Shown in pieces: positions 19,029-30,020 of a stretch of 64,000 nucleotides of DNA. Origin of the DNA: Pyropia yezoensis (lineage: Eukaryota > Rhodophyta > Bangiophyceae > Bangiales > Bangiaceae); the NCBI GenBank assembly GCA_009829735.1, contig CM020618.1:13002568-13066567 (forward strand). Direction: 5' to 3'. The translations under genes and the position numbers were made by a program. Position 1 is the first letter of the stretch; every line of letters begins with the position of its first letter. The notes below the pieces were generated by a model that ran no database searches, was not told the origin of the DNA, and saw only the letters and a list, made by a program, of their open reading frames with translations.

Positions 19029-20861
19029 CCTCACAAGTACCACCTCCGCTCTGTCTGTCGTCGCTCTGCCTGCACACAGGTATGCTTACTCGCTGACGTT
19101 CCTTCGGAGGATTGAAGGCGGCAGTAGCCTGCACGCTGACCTGCCGCACTCGCTGGGTACGGCCTTCTTGATGCCCTTCCCCTCGCTTAGTCTTGTGCGT
19201 GTGTGTTGGGAGGCGTTGGTACCACGGGTGGTCGTCCAGAGGGCATTGAGGGAGCGAGGGAGAGGAGAGTGTGCTTTCAATCTCCCACATAGCTGGCTGG
19301 TGGTCCATGAGGTGGATCCCCAGTGACTGAGGTACATTTTTTTTGGCGCTGGTGCTGACTGCACGAGGACCTGTCCGCTCGCCGCTTTCAGTTGGTTTCT
19401 TCTGCGTCTCTCTTGGTCGTGTCGTGCTGTTCCTCTGGTGCAAACGTAGTCGTGTTGTTCCTTCATTCCCGTCTTCTGTGCGTGCTTGCCTTGCCTACAC
19501 CCTCTGCCCTGTGACCCAGCAGGTACATCAGTGCGGGTGGCATGCGAGTCTGTGGCGGGAGGTTTTTTCGTTCTACTGCCATCATATAGCGGGAGCTCTT
19601 GCATTTTTTTTTGTCGCGCTTCGCGCCGCTGGTCTCATATGTGGGCGACTTGCTAATATACTCTTCGCTTGTGCACACGGTGATGATGAACGCTCTCCTC
19701 CCATCTGTTTCCGAGCTTGTGGCTGCGCTTGAGTTTGATGTGTTTGCTCTTGCGTTTCAATCCTCTTGCACTCCCCTTTACCACCCCCCTGCGCACACTT
19801 GACTTCACCTCCTGCGTAGAGTGTATTTTTATGTACTGCACTCAACCATCGCTGTGAGCAGCTGCACTTCCGCTATCTGAGTTTGCATGCGCGGGTGCGG
19901 CGGGAGGGAGTGTGTCTCGCCCTACTGCCAACCTCGGCCGTGCGCTTGCCTGCGTGGAAATGCTTGTGGCTAGTTTTATCGTTGCGAGTTGGGGTGGGGG
20001 AGGGTGTGGGGGGATGTGGGGGTAATCGAACAAAACACACTGCATCTAAAAAGGTCGTGCCCTGCGAGGAATCCACCACAGAGGGTATGGTTTCAACACG
20101 CCTGGGACGCAGCGGTGAAGAGGGGGGCGCTGCCGATCCGCTGGTTCACGCCCCCCGCCAACAAACTGGCGAACGATGGGGGCGGAGGGATTCTCCAGGG
20201 GGGCTGCGACGTCCTGCACTGTCTCCGTGGCTGGTTACTCGAATGTATCCCGAAAGCGTTTGTATAGAGGGCTGCCAACGGCAGCAGGAAAAGCGTGCCT
20301 CCATCCTCAACTCTCCCTATTTCTTCAAAGCAAGTATAGCGACCGCTCTCAGCAACATTCCGCAATATCATCCGCCCCCACAGCCTCCCCTGCCCCCAGG
20401 TCGGCATCAGGTGAGAGGACGGCGGGGAAGGTACCAGCGGCGCTGGCGGCGGCAGCCCACTCGTGCCGCTCTCAGCTGGCCAGTGTCCCGTGTCTCGCCC
20501 GTCTGTCCGACAGTGGCGGCCGCCCCCCCTCAGTGCCATTCCCGATCCGCACGCCTCCCTCGTCTCGCCTGCCTCCACGGTAGCGGCGGCCGCCCCAGCC
20601 GGGTCACGCCCGTCACGTATCCCTCGGTGGCAACCCCCGCCCCGCCCGTGGCGCGCCCCCCCACCTGGCAGACTCGCCCGTCACCCGAGCGACTCCCGGC
20701 GCGCCCGATGTCACGCGGCGCACCGGCCTAACCAGGTCAGCCACCCCTACGGCCGCCGCCGTCACGCCCTCGAGCCAACTCAAGCCCATCAAAGCGACGT
20801 CGCCCCTGCCGACTGCCGCCACCAATCCAGCCCCCGCGTCTACTCCCACCACCGCCACCGC
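19029..20861. other. Intergenic DNA downstream of MULE-like gene
   Basis: Nothing was recognised. The plus strand from 19090 to 19850 is pyrimidine-rich with lower GC. From 20400 on it is Pro/Ser-rich in every plus frame and probably forms the 3' flank of the minus-strand transposase gene. Confidence 0.45.
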
Positions 20862-23703
20862 TCAAATGCCAGCGCGGTGGCTATCGCCATTTCCCAAAGG
20901 GGGTGGCGCAGCCACGGCAGCGCTCCCAACGGAAGGGAGAGAGCTGCCAGGCCAGGTTGCAGCCGGCGCCCCCATGAGTGGCTGGCTACTGGGCTCGAAC
21001 GGTTGGGACATCTGGGACGCCCGGTTGGATGGGAACGACCAACCAGGGGGGCAGAAACCTGCTGGCGCACCAAACCCAAAGCGGGCCGTTGGCGGCGGAT
21101 CCGCGCTGGCCCCTCCGACGCCCTGCATCCGCCCGACCCGTTCCGCGGACAACTCCGCCATCAAAGCGCGGTTCCGCTGCTGCAGTACCTCGTTTTCCAA
21201 CTCGAGGATGCGACGAGCGGCGACGGTTGCAGCGGCTGCGGCCTCCGCGGCCGGAGCTGCCACGGCCTTCCGCTTCCGGGGCCGACGCTTCGAGGGGGGA
21301 GGGGGCTCCAGGAGCCCGTTGTCACGCTCCCCCCCGTCGTCTGCGGTAGGTGCGTCTCGGCCGGAGCTGGTCCTCCCACGCTTCTGCCGCCGAGTCTCTT
21401 TCCACCGCTCCGCCAACATGCCGCGCTCGACGGACGTGTGCGCCCCCGCGGCGCGGCCGGACTCCATCTCGTCCACGTCCTTGGTGTCCACAAACTGGGC
21501 ACTGGACATTGCCACCATCAGCGGCTGCCGCTGCCCACAGAGCTTGTACACCCGCTCATGCAGGGACTCCTCAACGTTGGTAGTTGACGACGCCGCCGCG
21601 CGTTGGACGGCGTGCGCCGTGGAGAAGGCGGGACAAAACGCGGGCAGAAGGCGAGGGTTGGCGAGCACTCCCGAGCAGTCCTGCCCCGGCTCCACCTGTG
21701 TGACACGCGCGCGCAGCCGGGCCGCTTCTGGTAAGCCGTGACAAGTCATCAGCTGCCTCATCCAGGCCCTGACCGAGGTCGGCGCCCGGTCACAAACCCG
21801 GTTGGCGTGCGCAGCGCACCCGAACAAAATGTTCGATGCGTGCTCGTCGACAGAAAAGCCATCGAACCCGGCAGCCACCAGCGCGTCACGAACCCCACCA
21901 GCCAAGGTGGATGAAAAGTCCAGGGTAACACCGATGAGAACACCGGTCCGCATTGCCCGAACTGCTGCTGTGGCAGCGGCAATGTTTGCCTCGGGGTCGC
22001 CGTCCGCTGACACCGTTAGCCGCCTAACTTGGCGTGCCACTGCCACGTGCCAGGGAGCCCACGTTTTGTTGACCTCCAACACACTCTTGAAAAACAGCTC
22101 GTAGCAGGTACGCGCCACAACCCGAGTAGCCCGCTGGATAAAAAACCTTGCCAGCGTTAGCCCCCGGTTGTTCATCGTTGCCGTCAGGGCGAGCACAAAG
22201 AAGTCACCGTCCCGCTCCAGCCCCAACGCCTCCACCGACTTATAATACTCATCGCTCTCGATGGCGACGGCCCCGTTGGCAACCAGCCTCACGGCCCCGT
22301 TGGTGTAGGCGGGAAAGATGTAGCTCGTAGTGGGCCCGACAATTGGGGTCTTAAAATAAGTGTCCCCGGCAGCCAACGCTCGGGTGACCATGCGCAGCGC
22401 CCCATCGCGCCCAAGCCCCCACGGGTTCTTCTCTGTGACCGCCTGTCGGCGCGCGTTGCGCAAGGCGGTCTGAGGGACCGCGGCCGCCACTCTCCCGTAC
22501 TCGTCCGCAAGCCGCTGCCGCACGTCCTCCTCCTCTTGGGCCAGAGTCACATGAATGTGCCCTGCCACCTCCCGGGCTGTCAACAGCAAGCCGCGGGTAG
22601 CAACGGTGATGGGGGGGGGGGGGTGAGAGTGGGCCCCAACGGAGAAAATCAAAAAGCTGCCCATTACGTCGCGGTTGCCGTCATCCGTCATGGGTGTCCC
22701 AATAAAGATGACGTTGTCACACAACGTGCTGACCCCCAAGGGTCGCGCGGAGCCCATGTGGACCTTACACTTGAACCGGGAGCCCGGTGCCCGGATCGTC
22801 TTGCATGGCTGGTCCGACGCAATGCCACCAGGCACATCCAAAGGAGACCTGCACGCGAAAAACAAAAAAGACGGGGGAAGGTAAAGGGGGATCATAGCGT
22901 TATCGTCAGTCGCGTGGCTCATATCTTCAAAGGACCAAGAGCACACAATCCACCCGCAAGGCGTCCCATCGAGCACACTTCGCATACCTTTTCTCTCGGA
23001 CCCACAATCGAATGGCGTCCAGGTTTGTGATGTTTGTCAGCGAGCTATTCTTGTGGCCCACGCGGTTTGACGCCGTGTAACCGGCGCAGCCAAGGAAGGT
23101 GTGCCCTGTGGCAGACACCGTCAGCAGCTTGCCCGGCGGGGGTCGAGGTAGAGCGCCGCAAACCGAGTTAGGGCAGTCCCGCTCGTCAAAGGGAACAACC
23201 ACAGTGGCGTACTTGTCCCATGCACGGCTCAGAGCCTGCTGCTCCGCGTTGGCCCCATCGGTGGCCCCGCTGGCCTCCGCAAACAGCTTCTCGTACGTGG
23301 CGTAGTTGTCGTGCTGCCCCACCCGAACCGACGAATGGGACAGCGCTAAAACTTGGTTGGGGACTAGGTCACACGACTCGACGCCCGAGCAGGGATACTC
23401 AACCCAGTTGTACGAGCAAAACTCAAACTGCGGAGAGAGGACAGAGCGATATGTGCGGCTCTGCCCGCTAGGACACTTGTAGGCGATAAACGACTTAGGA
23501 TTGACGGTTTTCTTAACCGACACCACCGGGACCATCGTCAGCACACCCGACGTGTCACACTCAGAGGTCTGCGGATAGCATGGGACGACCAGCGACTCGA
23601 TGATTCGCTCGGCCGTGAGAATTCTCTTCCCATTCTTGGGGCCGAGAGAAAGTACCGGCAGGTGCAGGGGGACGGGGGTAACGACAGGGGCAGGGGACGC
23701 CAT
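20862..23703 (-). CDS. Mutator-like (MULE) transposase, two exons
   Basis: Exon 1 is 23703-22988 and exon 2 is 22848-20862, giving 900 residues. The 139-bp intron has a gtatgc donor and a cgtgcag acceptor after a T/C-rich tract. Joining restores one frame exactly, with a codon split 2+1, which strongly supports the splice. The start Met (MASPAPVV) is the first good ATG; the frame is open further upstream. Around the junction lies a C..C..HxH zinc-finger-like segment ending GAHSHPPPP, as in FLYWCH/WRKY-GCM fingers of MULEs. The core has Asp549 (GVTLDFSST) followed by C583-x2-H586 (GCAAHANR), the D...CxxH pattern of MULE transposases. The first catalytic Asp and the final Glu are not certain. 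The tail has an RRPRKRK basic patch and a short heptad-like coiled coil (ILELENEVLQQRNRALMAEL). Terminal inverted repeats were not found. Confidence 0.6.
22849..22987 (-). other. Intron of the MULE-like gene
   Basis: This is a 139-bp GT-AG intron. Its donor is AAG|gtatgc and its acceptor is gcgtgcag|gtctcc in the minus orientation. Reading through it would insert stop-free but unrelated codons on one side only. Confidence 0.75.
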
Positions 23704-24059
23704 CGGGGCGGTGATTGCCCCAGCGACGGCGGTCCGAGAAGACTCCCCAACGCGGCGAGCCGGCTGGTGGTGATCTGGGTGCTGGGGATAGCAGGTGGTG
23801 ACGAGAGGGACGAGCGGCGCGGGGGGTGGTGGGGACGATGACAGCCACCATGGGGGAGGGCGCCGTCGGGCCGGGTGTGGATGCGCGCTTTTTTCCCGTG
23901 GGCACGAGAGCGCGTCTCGGATGTGGGCGCCAAAAACGCGCGCGCGCGCTTTCACACGGCCAGGTACCCCCGCACACTCTCCCGCCTCGTGTGCCCCCTC
24001 TTGCTCCCGCCCCCCCCCCCCCCCTTCCCCCCCCCCCCCCACCCTCCTCCTGGGCATTA

Positions 24060-24104
24060 CTTCCTTTCATTGACCCTACCACTTATAGGGTCAATACAAG
24101 GAAG
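24060..24104. repeat. 18-bp inverted repeat upstream of MULE-like gene
   Basis: The arms CTTCCTTTCATTGACCCT (24060-24077) and its near-complement (24087-24104, two mismatches) flank a 9-nt loop. It lies about 360 bp upstream of the transposase start. It could be a promoter element, an element end or a folded RNA. Confidence 0.7.
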
Positions 24105-25689
24105 GAATGTCATAAAATGGTTCCATACTTACTTTCATCTACGGTTGCTTCCTTCCTTCCAGCAACACACCCCAAAATGGTCCCTCGGAGGAGATGCGAA
24201 GAGGTCCTGGGGAGGTACTCCGAATGTCGTTCAAACAGGAATGGCGAAGACCTGTCCAGTACAAAATCCCAGGTTAGGCTATATGTAGTGGCACCTCTGT
24301 GGAAGGTCTTCGAAATGCCGTATGTCGAATATCTCTAGATCCTCTGGGGGAGGTCTTTCGACCTTTATATTGAAGTCTAGTGCCGTTGCGCGCTGGCTGA
24401 GGCTGCCCACGACCCACCGGAGGCTACAGAGACAGGCCGCATTTGGTTAAATACATGTGTAGGACCCAACGGAAACCAGGCCCGAATGCACGTGCTGTAA
24501 ATGGCCCCCTCACTGAGCGAGTATGTACTTGTCTTAGCTCAAAATCGACCGGTTCAGAATCAGCCCATAGGCAGACGCAATTACTACCCATCGCGATCAT
24601 GATTTTCCACCGGAGTCGTTGGCAACGCGTGCCTCTCCATCCGACACCAGACGAACCCAGAAGACTCCGCCACGACCCGACGTCAAACGAGTGGAGCCCT
24701 CCGGCCCCGCTGCAACGACACGGGTGGTCTCTGGTGAACAAGGGCGGGTGTGTGGAAGTGCTGACCAGACAGATGGCCCGTGACGCGGTCGACCCATCCC
24801 ACCAGCGCCGGCGGCTGCGGCTGTACCCGAGACGCGATTACGGAGTCCTGCCGCACCCCCCACAACGACGCCTCCCCGTCACAGAGAGCTGCGGGTCGCC
24901 GCCCAGCCCCCCCCCCCACGCCCACGAAACCCCGCCACAACCCTGGCAGCGGCCGTCGGGCCCTGCCCTCTGGTTCCCACCAAGACAAATGCGCGGGGCC
25001 CGCCTGGCGCGTTCGCCAGCCCTGCCCCTCCCTTCAGCACCGTCGTCGGAGCTACGCACCGCCCTTCCTGCTGGTGACAGGGCGGCTCCCCCGCCCGCCA
25101 CCGTTTCCCCGCATCCCCCAACCGACCAGCGGGGTGCAAGGCGGTTGTCGCCCGTGTTTCCGGTGTGTGGGGGGGACCTGGACATTGCTGGCAACAGCTG
25201 GCCACGCATCCCCTTCCGTTCGACACCTGCGAGCGACCAGCCTCCTCTATCCCGCCCCCCCCCATCCCTTCGGCCCCCCCTTTCATCCTTCCTTCCCTCT
25301 CCCCCCTACCCTTCCCGCCTCCTCCACCGCCCATTACTGCCCCCGAGGGAGAGGGTGGGTGCGCCCAAGAGCGCAGTATTTTTTTCGCTCCACCGCGCCG
25401 GACCTGGCGGTGCAGCTGTCGCTTGTCGAGTCATTCAATGGGGACCGACGAACGAGATAGAAGGCAAGGCTACGTCGGTGACAGCAGCGGTGGCGACGGT
25501 GGTGTCAGCGGCGGCGGGGACGGCGGCGGCGGCGGCGGTGGCGGTGGCAGCGGTGGCGGCAGTGGCGGCGGCGGTTGCGGTGGCGGCGGGGCGGCCATCT
25601 CCCACGGGCGGCCGCCACTCCCCCCTCTGTACGCCCCCCTCCCCCCCCCCCACCCCTCCATCCCCCCTACCCCCCCCCAAGCCCCGCTC
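24105..25689. other. Unresolved stretch upstream of acidic-tail protein
   Basis: From 24105 to about 24650 GC is lower and no gene is seen. From 24650 to 25440 the strand is C-rich and every plus frame is Pro-rich. From 25480 to 25600 it is a GGC-type repeat. The 5' exons of the next gene may hide here, but I cannot place a splice or start with confidence. Confidence 0.4.
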
Positions 25690-27365
25690 GCCGTCCCCGC
25701 GCCGCCCTCGCCGCCGCGACCGCCCGGCTGGTATTCCTCGAGGTGTCCCTGGCTGCCGCCTCCGCCCACCGTACCGCCGCCTCCGCTGCCACCGCCGCCG
25801 CCGTCGACGCGGCGGTGGCCGCCGCCACCGCCGCCGCCGTCGGCGTTGCGTCCTCCGCCGCCGCCACCGCCGACGCCCTCTCCCGGGCGGTCGCCGCCGA
25901 CACTGCCGACGCGCGGCGGCTGGGCGAGCGTGCCTCCCGCCTGCACGCCGCCGCGTCTCTGCGGCATGCCATGACCGCCCGGGGGGTCGGCGGCCTTGGC
26001 GTTGCGCTTCGGGAGCTGGGGGCGGCGGCGGCAGAGCTGGTCACCGTCGTTGGGCTGGGGGGGCTGGCCGCCCGGGCGGCCGCCGCGTGGGCGCGCCTTG
26101 GGCCGGCGCTGTCGTGGCCAGCGCCCCCCGAGGTGCCCGATCTGTGGCTCCCCGCCGCGTCTTGGCGGGTGCTGTGGGAGTGGAACGCCGACCGGGAGCG
26201 GGCGGCGGCGGCCGCGCAGGAGGGGGGCGGCGGCGGCACGTCGCCGCAGTCCCCACCGCGGTCCCCGCGGAGCAAGGCATCTTACCGCGGTGGGGGACGG
26301 CCAAAGCCACCCCCGCCGTCCCGCCCAAGGGTGCCGCGGGCGTCGGCGACCGCGCTGCCGGCGCTGTGGCCCACGTCAACTGCGGCGGCACTCCCAGCTT
26401 GCTGGCCCGTGGTGAGAGAGGACAACCTGTCGGACGACATGCCAGCGAGTGCGGCTGGTGGTGGTCGCGGCGGCAAGGGCAGTGGTGGTAGCAACGGCGG
26501 CCGCCGCGGTACTGACGACGATGTGGCGGCGGTGCCTCCACGGGCTGCGCCGCCACCTCCTCTGCCGATACCGCCGTCGCCGTTCGAGGCTATTGCGGGA
26601 GACGGCCTGCCCGAGACGTTGGGGCGCGCGGTCGACACCGACGCGGTCTCCCGCACCGTCGACGGTGTCCCAGACACGACGGCGACGATTCTGAGGGTGT
26701 CCCCGCCCGTTATGTCGCCGTATGCGGTGGGGGGGGAGTGGCCGTGGTCGTGGGACGGGGCGGGCGACGGCGCCAACGGTGGCAGAGCCACGTCCGCGTC
26801 GCCCCTGTGTAGCGGCGCCATCACCCTGTCACCTTGGTTGAATGAAGGGCACATTCCCGGCAGTGTGGCCACCCCCGCAGCGGCGGCGGCCACTCCCCAC
26901 ACTCCGCGACCACCATCCCCGCCGGTGGGGAGCCCACCGGGGGCGGGGTGGCGGGGCGTCAGCGATGCCACCGGGGCTTCTGAGGTGGCGGTAGCGGCCG
27001 CGGCAGCAGCGGCGTCCGCTGCAGCAGCAACCGCAACAGCGGCGTCGGCGGCTGTGGCAACGGCGGCTGCGGCCACAGAGGCGGCGGCCACCGCGATAGG
27101 GGCGCTGCCCCCCCGCCGCACGCAGCAGGCACGCTCTCCCCCGTCCCGTCCCCCCCACCGAGCCGCGCCGACCGCCGCCACCCCACTGTGTACCCAGACG
27201 TGGACGGCAGAAGGGGCGGGGGCGGCGGCGTATGGGGTCAGCGGTGTACCGAGGCGCCGGTGGCTGCACCTCCTCCGGGGCGGCGCCACCGATAGCGAAC
27301 CCGAGGACGATGCGTTCTGGGCGGGCGTCGACGCCATCAACGTGACCGCCCGGGAAGAGGCGTGA
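25690..27365 (+). CDS. Unknown Ala-rich protein with acidic C-terminus, 5' end unresolved
   Basis: Frame 0 is coding-like from about 25690: codons end mostly in C or G, and the sequence shifts from proline runs to an Ala-rich helical region (LVFLEVSLAAASAHRT, ADTADARRLGERASRLHAAASL). No ATG occurs in frame before 25971. Either translation begins there or upstream exons are spliced in; a C-rich tract ending AAG at 25680 is a possible acceptor. The middle is Gly/Pro-rich and disordered. The end is compact and acidic (RRWLHLLRGG, SEPEDDAFWAGVDAI) and looks conserved. It converges with UFC1, leaving 280 bp between the stops. The function is unknown. Confidence 0.5.
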
Positions 27366-27645
27366 CGCTCGGGACGGCAGGAGGCCATGGAGCACGGAGG
27401 GGTAACGCGCCAGGGGGCCACCGCGGCATGGTTTGCGATGGCGGTGACATGCATGATGATGGGAGGAAGAGAAAAAAAAAAAAAAGGGGGGGGAAAAGAG
27501 GGCGGCAAAGATGGCCGCGAGCGCACAGGAGCCTCGGCGCAAGCCCCGGCTGCCATCGCCCGCCGTATGACTCCGCGCGTGCGCACAACCCGTTCGCCCA
27601 CGACGCAGAACCCCCCAACCCCCCCCCCTTGCCACCCGGCGCGCG

Positions 27646-28780
27646 TCACTGCACAAACTCTGCCACCGCGCCCCGGGCGACCAGGTCGGGCAGCTCCGCA
27701 GCGAGCCACGGCCCCAGCCCCGCGGCGAGCGCGTGCGCCACCCCCCACCGCGGGGCGTGGCGGGCCCAGGCGGGCTCAAAGTGCACCGTCTGGCAGATGG
27801 CGCCGTCCCGGTACATCTTGGCCGTCCGCCCCGTCAGGCCTGGGAGGGAGACGGTGGGGGGCGCGGCGGGGTACGTGACGGGCAGGATGAGGAAAAGGTC
27901 AAACTGGTAGCGCAGGTTGGCGTGGAAGGCCCAGCAGGTGCCCGTCCAGCGAGTGCCCTGCGTGGGGGGAGAGGGAGAGCAGGTGACGGAGGGGTGACGG
28001 AAGGGGGAGCAGCGGGGGAATGAGATACAGAAAACAAAGGCAGCGGGGAACAAGGAACAGGTGAATGGCCGTGGGGCGGCGGCAAGTGGGGACAGGGAAT
28101 ATAAAGGCAACCGGGGGGCAGGAAGGGAATGAATAGCCCCCGCACTCAGCTGTTGCGTCAGCCGCACGGACACTCCAGGCACGGGGTGCGGCTCTGACCC
28201 AGCCGTGCTGTGGGGCGTTCCCACCTCTGGCGTCGCCGACCAGAAGGGGGAGGCCGCCGTCGCGGCGGGGGCGGCCGTAGCCCACAGCTCCCCCCCTCCC
28301 CCACCACCACCACCTCTTTCTACCCCGCCACCCCACCACGCACCGTATCGTCACAGGTGAGGGTGTACCACTCCCGGTCCGCAGCCCGGTTGGCGGTCAC
28401 CGCAGCAATGAGGGTGACCAGCTCCTCCCGGTGGCGCGCCGGCCACTCTGCATCCCGCGGGCCTGCGCCACACCGCATACCGGCGAGAAGGGCAAGGGAC
28501 AACGGGGAACACACACCAGCGGCGGCCATCCGCACGTCAGCGCCCAGGCACCCGCCAAGGAGCGCGCGGCGGCCGGCAGGGGAGCGCGTCGGCTGCACAG
28601 GGGCTGAATGCGGCTCCCGCCCCCCCGCCGGCTCGCCCACCCGTCCCACCCACCCACCCCGCCAACCCCGTACGGCCCACCACTCAAGACAGCGGCAAAC
28701 CGCAACGAGCGCGTACCTGCCCACACCGTCAGCGGCGGGAGCTTGGCGTCCCGCCCGCTGGCTGCCGCGTCGAGCGACAT
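27646..28780 (-). CDS. UFC1: UFM1-conjugating enzyme, E2 of ufmylation, three exons
   Basis: The gene encodes the E2-like enzyme that takes UFM1 from the E1 UBA5 and passes it on with the E3 UFL1, mainly at the ER. Exons are 28780-28717, 28462-28344 and 27957-27646, and they join in frame to 164 residues; the human enzyme has 167. Donors are GCAG|gtacgc and ACG|gtgcgt, and acceptors are gcgcag|gcc and cacgcag|ggc. The start is MSLDAAASGRDAKLPPLTVW, followed across the first splice by AGPRD as in the family. Other matches are GTRW at the start of exon 3, the LPVTYP strand, GRTAKMYRDGAIC with the active-site Cys, WARHAPRWGVAH, and LGPWLAAELPDL. Nothing is missing. It shares a 984-bp divergent upstream region with the kinesin gene. 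Confidence 0.95.
27958..28343 (-). other. UFC1 intron 2
   Basis: This 386-bp GT-AG intron lies between codons for Thr and Gly, just before the GTRW motif. It ends in a C-rich tract and cacgcag. Confidence 0.9.
28463..28716 (-). other. UFC1 intron 1
   Basis: This 254-bp GT-AG intron splits a Gly codon 1+2 in the AGPRD motif. Confidence 0.9.
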
Positions 28781-29764
28781 GGGAGGCCGTCGCCGCCACC
28801 GTCGCCGCCGCCACCACCGTCGCCACAGCCGCAGCCACCACCACCACCGCCACCGACACCTCACCCGCCGCCGACACCTCACCCGCCACCGCCACCGCCT
28901 TCGGCTGATGCACAGCCTTCTCGCAGAACGTACCACACACAGCGCTGACGCAGGCGAAAACCACACCCATGACAAAACTCTCTTTCGGGTCCAAAAAAAG
29001 ACTTGTGGTCTCCGTTGAAGATCAAGTACCCTATCGGTGGTCGCGTCAGCGCCGTGGCGCCAACCGCCCGCGTCAGCCGTTTCGTCTTCTTCGCGCCGTT
29101 CCAAACGAGGGAACGCATCTGAGCTGTGCGGCCGCGCGCCGCTGGCCGCCTGGCAATGGGGGGGGAAGGGGGGCGACCGCGGGGCTGGGTCTGTGAGGGG
29201 TCGGGGGGGGGGGGGGGTCGAAGGATCTCCTGCTGGCGTAGACACTTCCCGTGTGTCCCACCCAGGCCTCCCTCGAAGGAAGGCCGCCCTCGCAGGAAGG
29301 CCTCCCCACCGCCTGGCGACCACCCCGCCGACGCGGGGCGAGGGGGCCGAGCTGTCTCGCCGGACGGTGGTACATACCGCCTTGACGCGTTCCCGCCGCC
29401 GCCCACCGGCGCGCCCCTCCGGCCTGCCTCGCCTGTCTCGCTGACGCAGCCGCAGAGCCGCCGTCCCCGGGGGCCGTGACCCTACTTTAACACCCACGCT
29501 CCACCCGGACGACACCGCCGCCCGCCGCCGTCGCTGTCGCTGCCGCTGTTGCTGTTGCTGTCGCTGCCGCTGTTGCTGTTGCTGTCGCTATCGTGGCCGG
29601 CGTCACCACCCTCATCCGCCCCGCACTACCCCGTCCCGTCGCCCCCCTCTTCTCCTTTCACACCCCACGGCCCCGTCCCTCCGTTTTGGCCGCCTTTGCC
29701 CTCTGCCCCCCCTCCCCATCGCCCTCCCCCCCCCCCCATTCCTCCCCTCTCGTTCCTTCCCACG
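28781..29764. promoter_or_regulatory. Shared upstream region of UFC1 and kinesin
   Basis: These 984 bp lie between two divergent starts and must hold both promoters. No TATA box was seen. A 12-G run lies near 29206-29217. A CTG/TCG trinucleotide array with a 24-bp period (CTGCCGCTGTTGCTGTTG) occupies about 29530-29592. The 29600-29760 part is C-rich, as is common for 5' leaders here. Confidence 0.5.
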
Positions 29765-29970
29765 ATGCCCCTCCCGCCACGCCGCATCGGCGGCGGCGCC
29801 GCCACCCCCGCCGTGGGGCGGACGCCCCTCGTGGAACGGCGGCTGCCCATCCCCCGGCCGCAGCAGCAGCAGCAGGCCGCCGCCGCTGGTGGGGGCGTCG
29901 CACGGGCCCTCTCCTTTGCCGCGTCGGCGGCCAAGCCGCCCCGCGTCACTGACGGCGGTGGTGGCGACGG

Positions 29971-30020
<50 letters not shown>

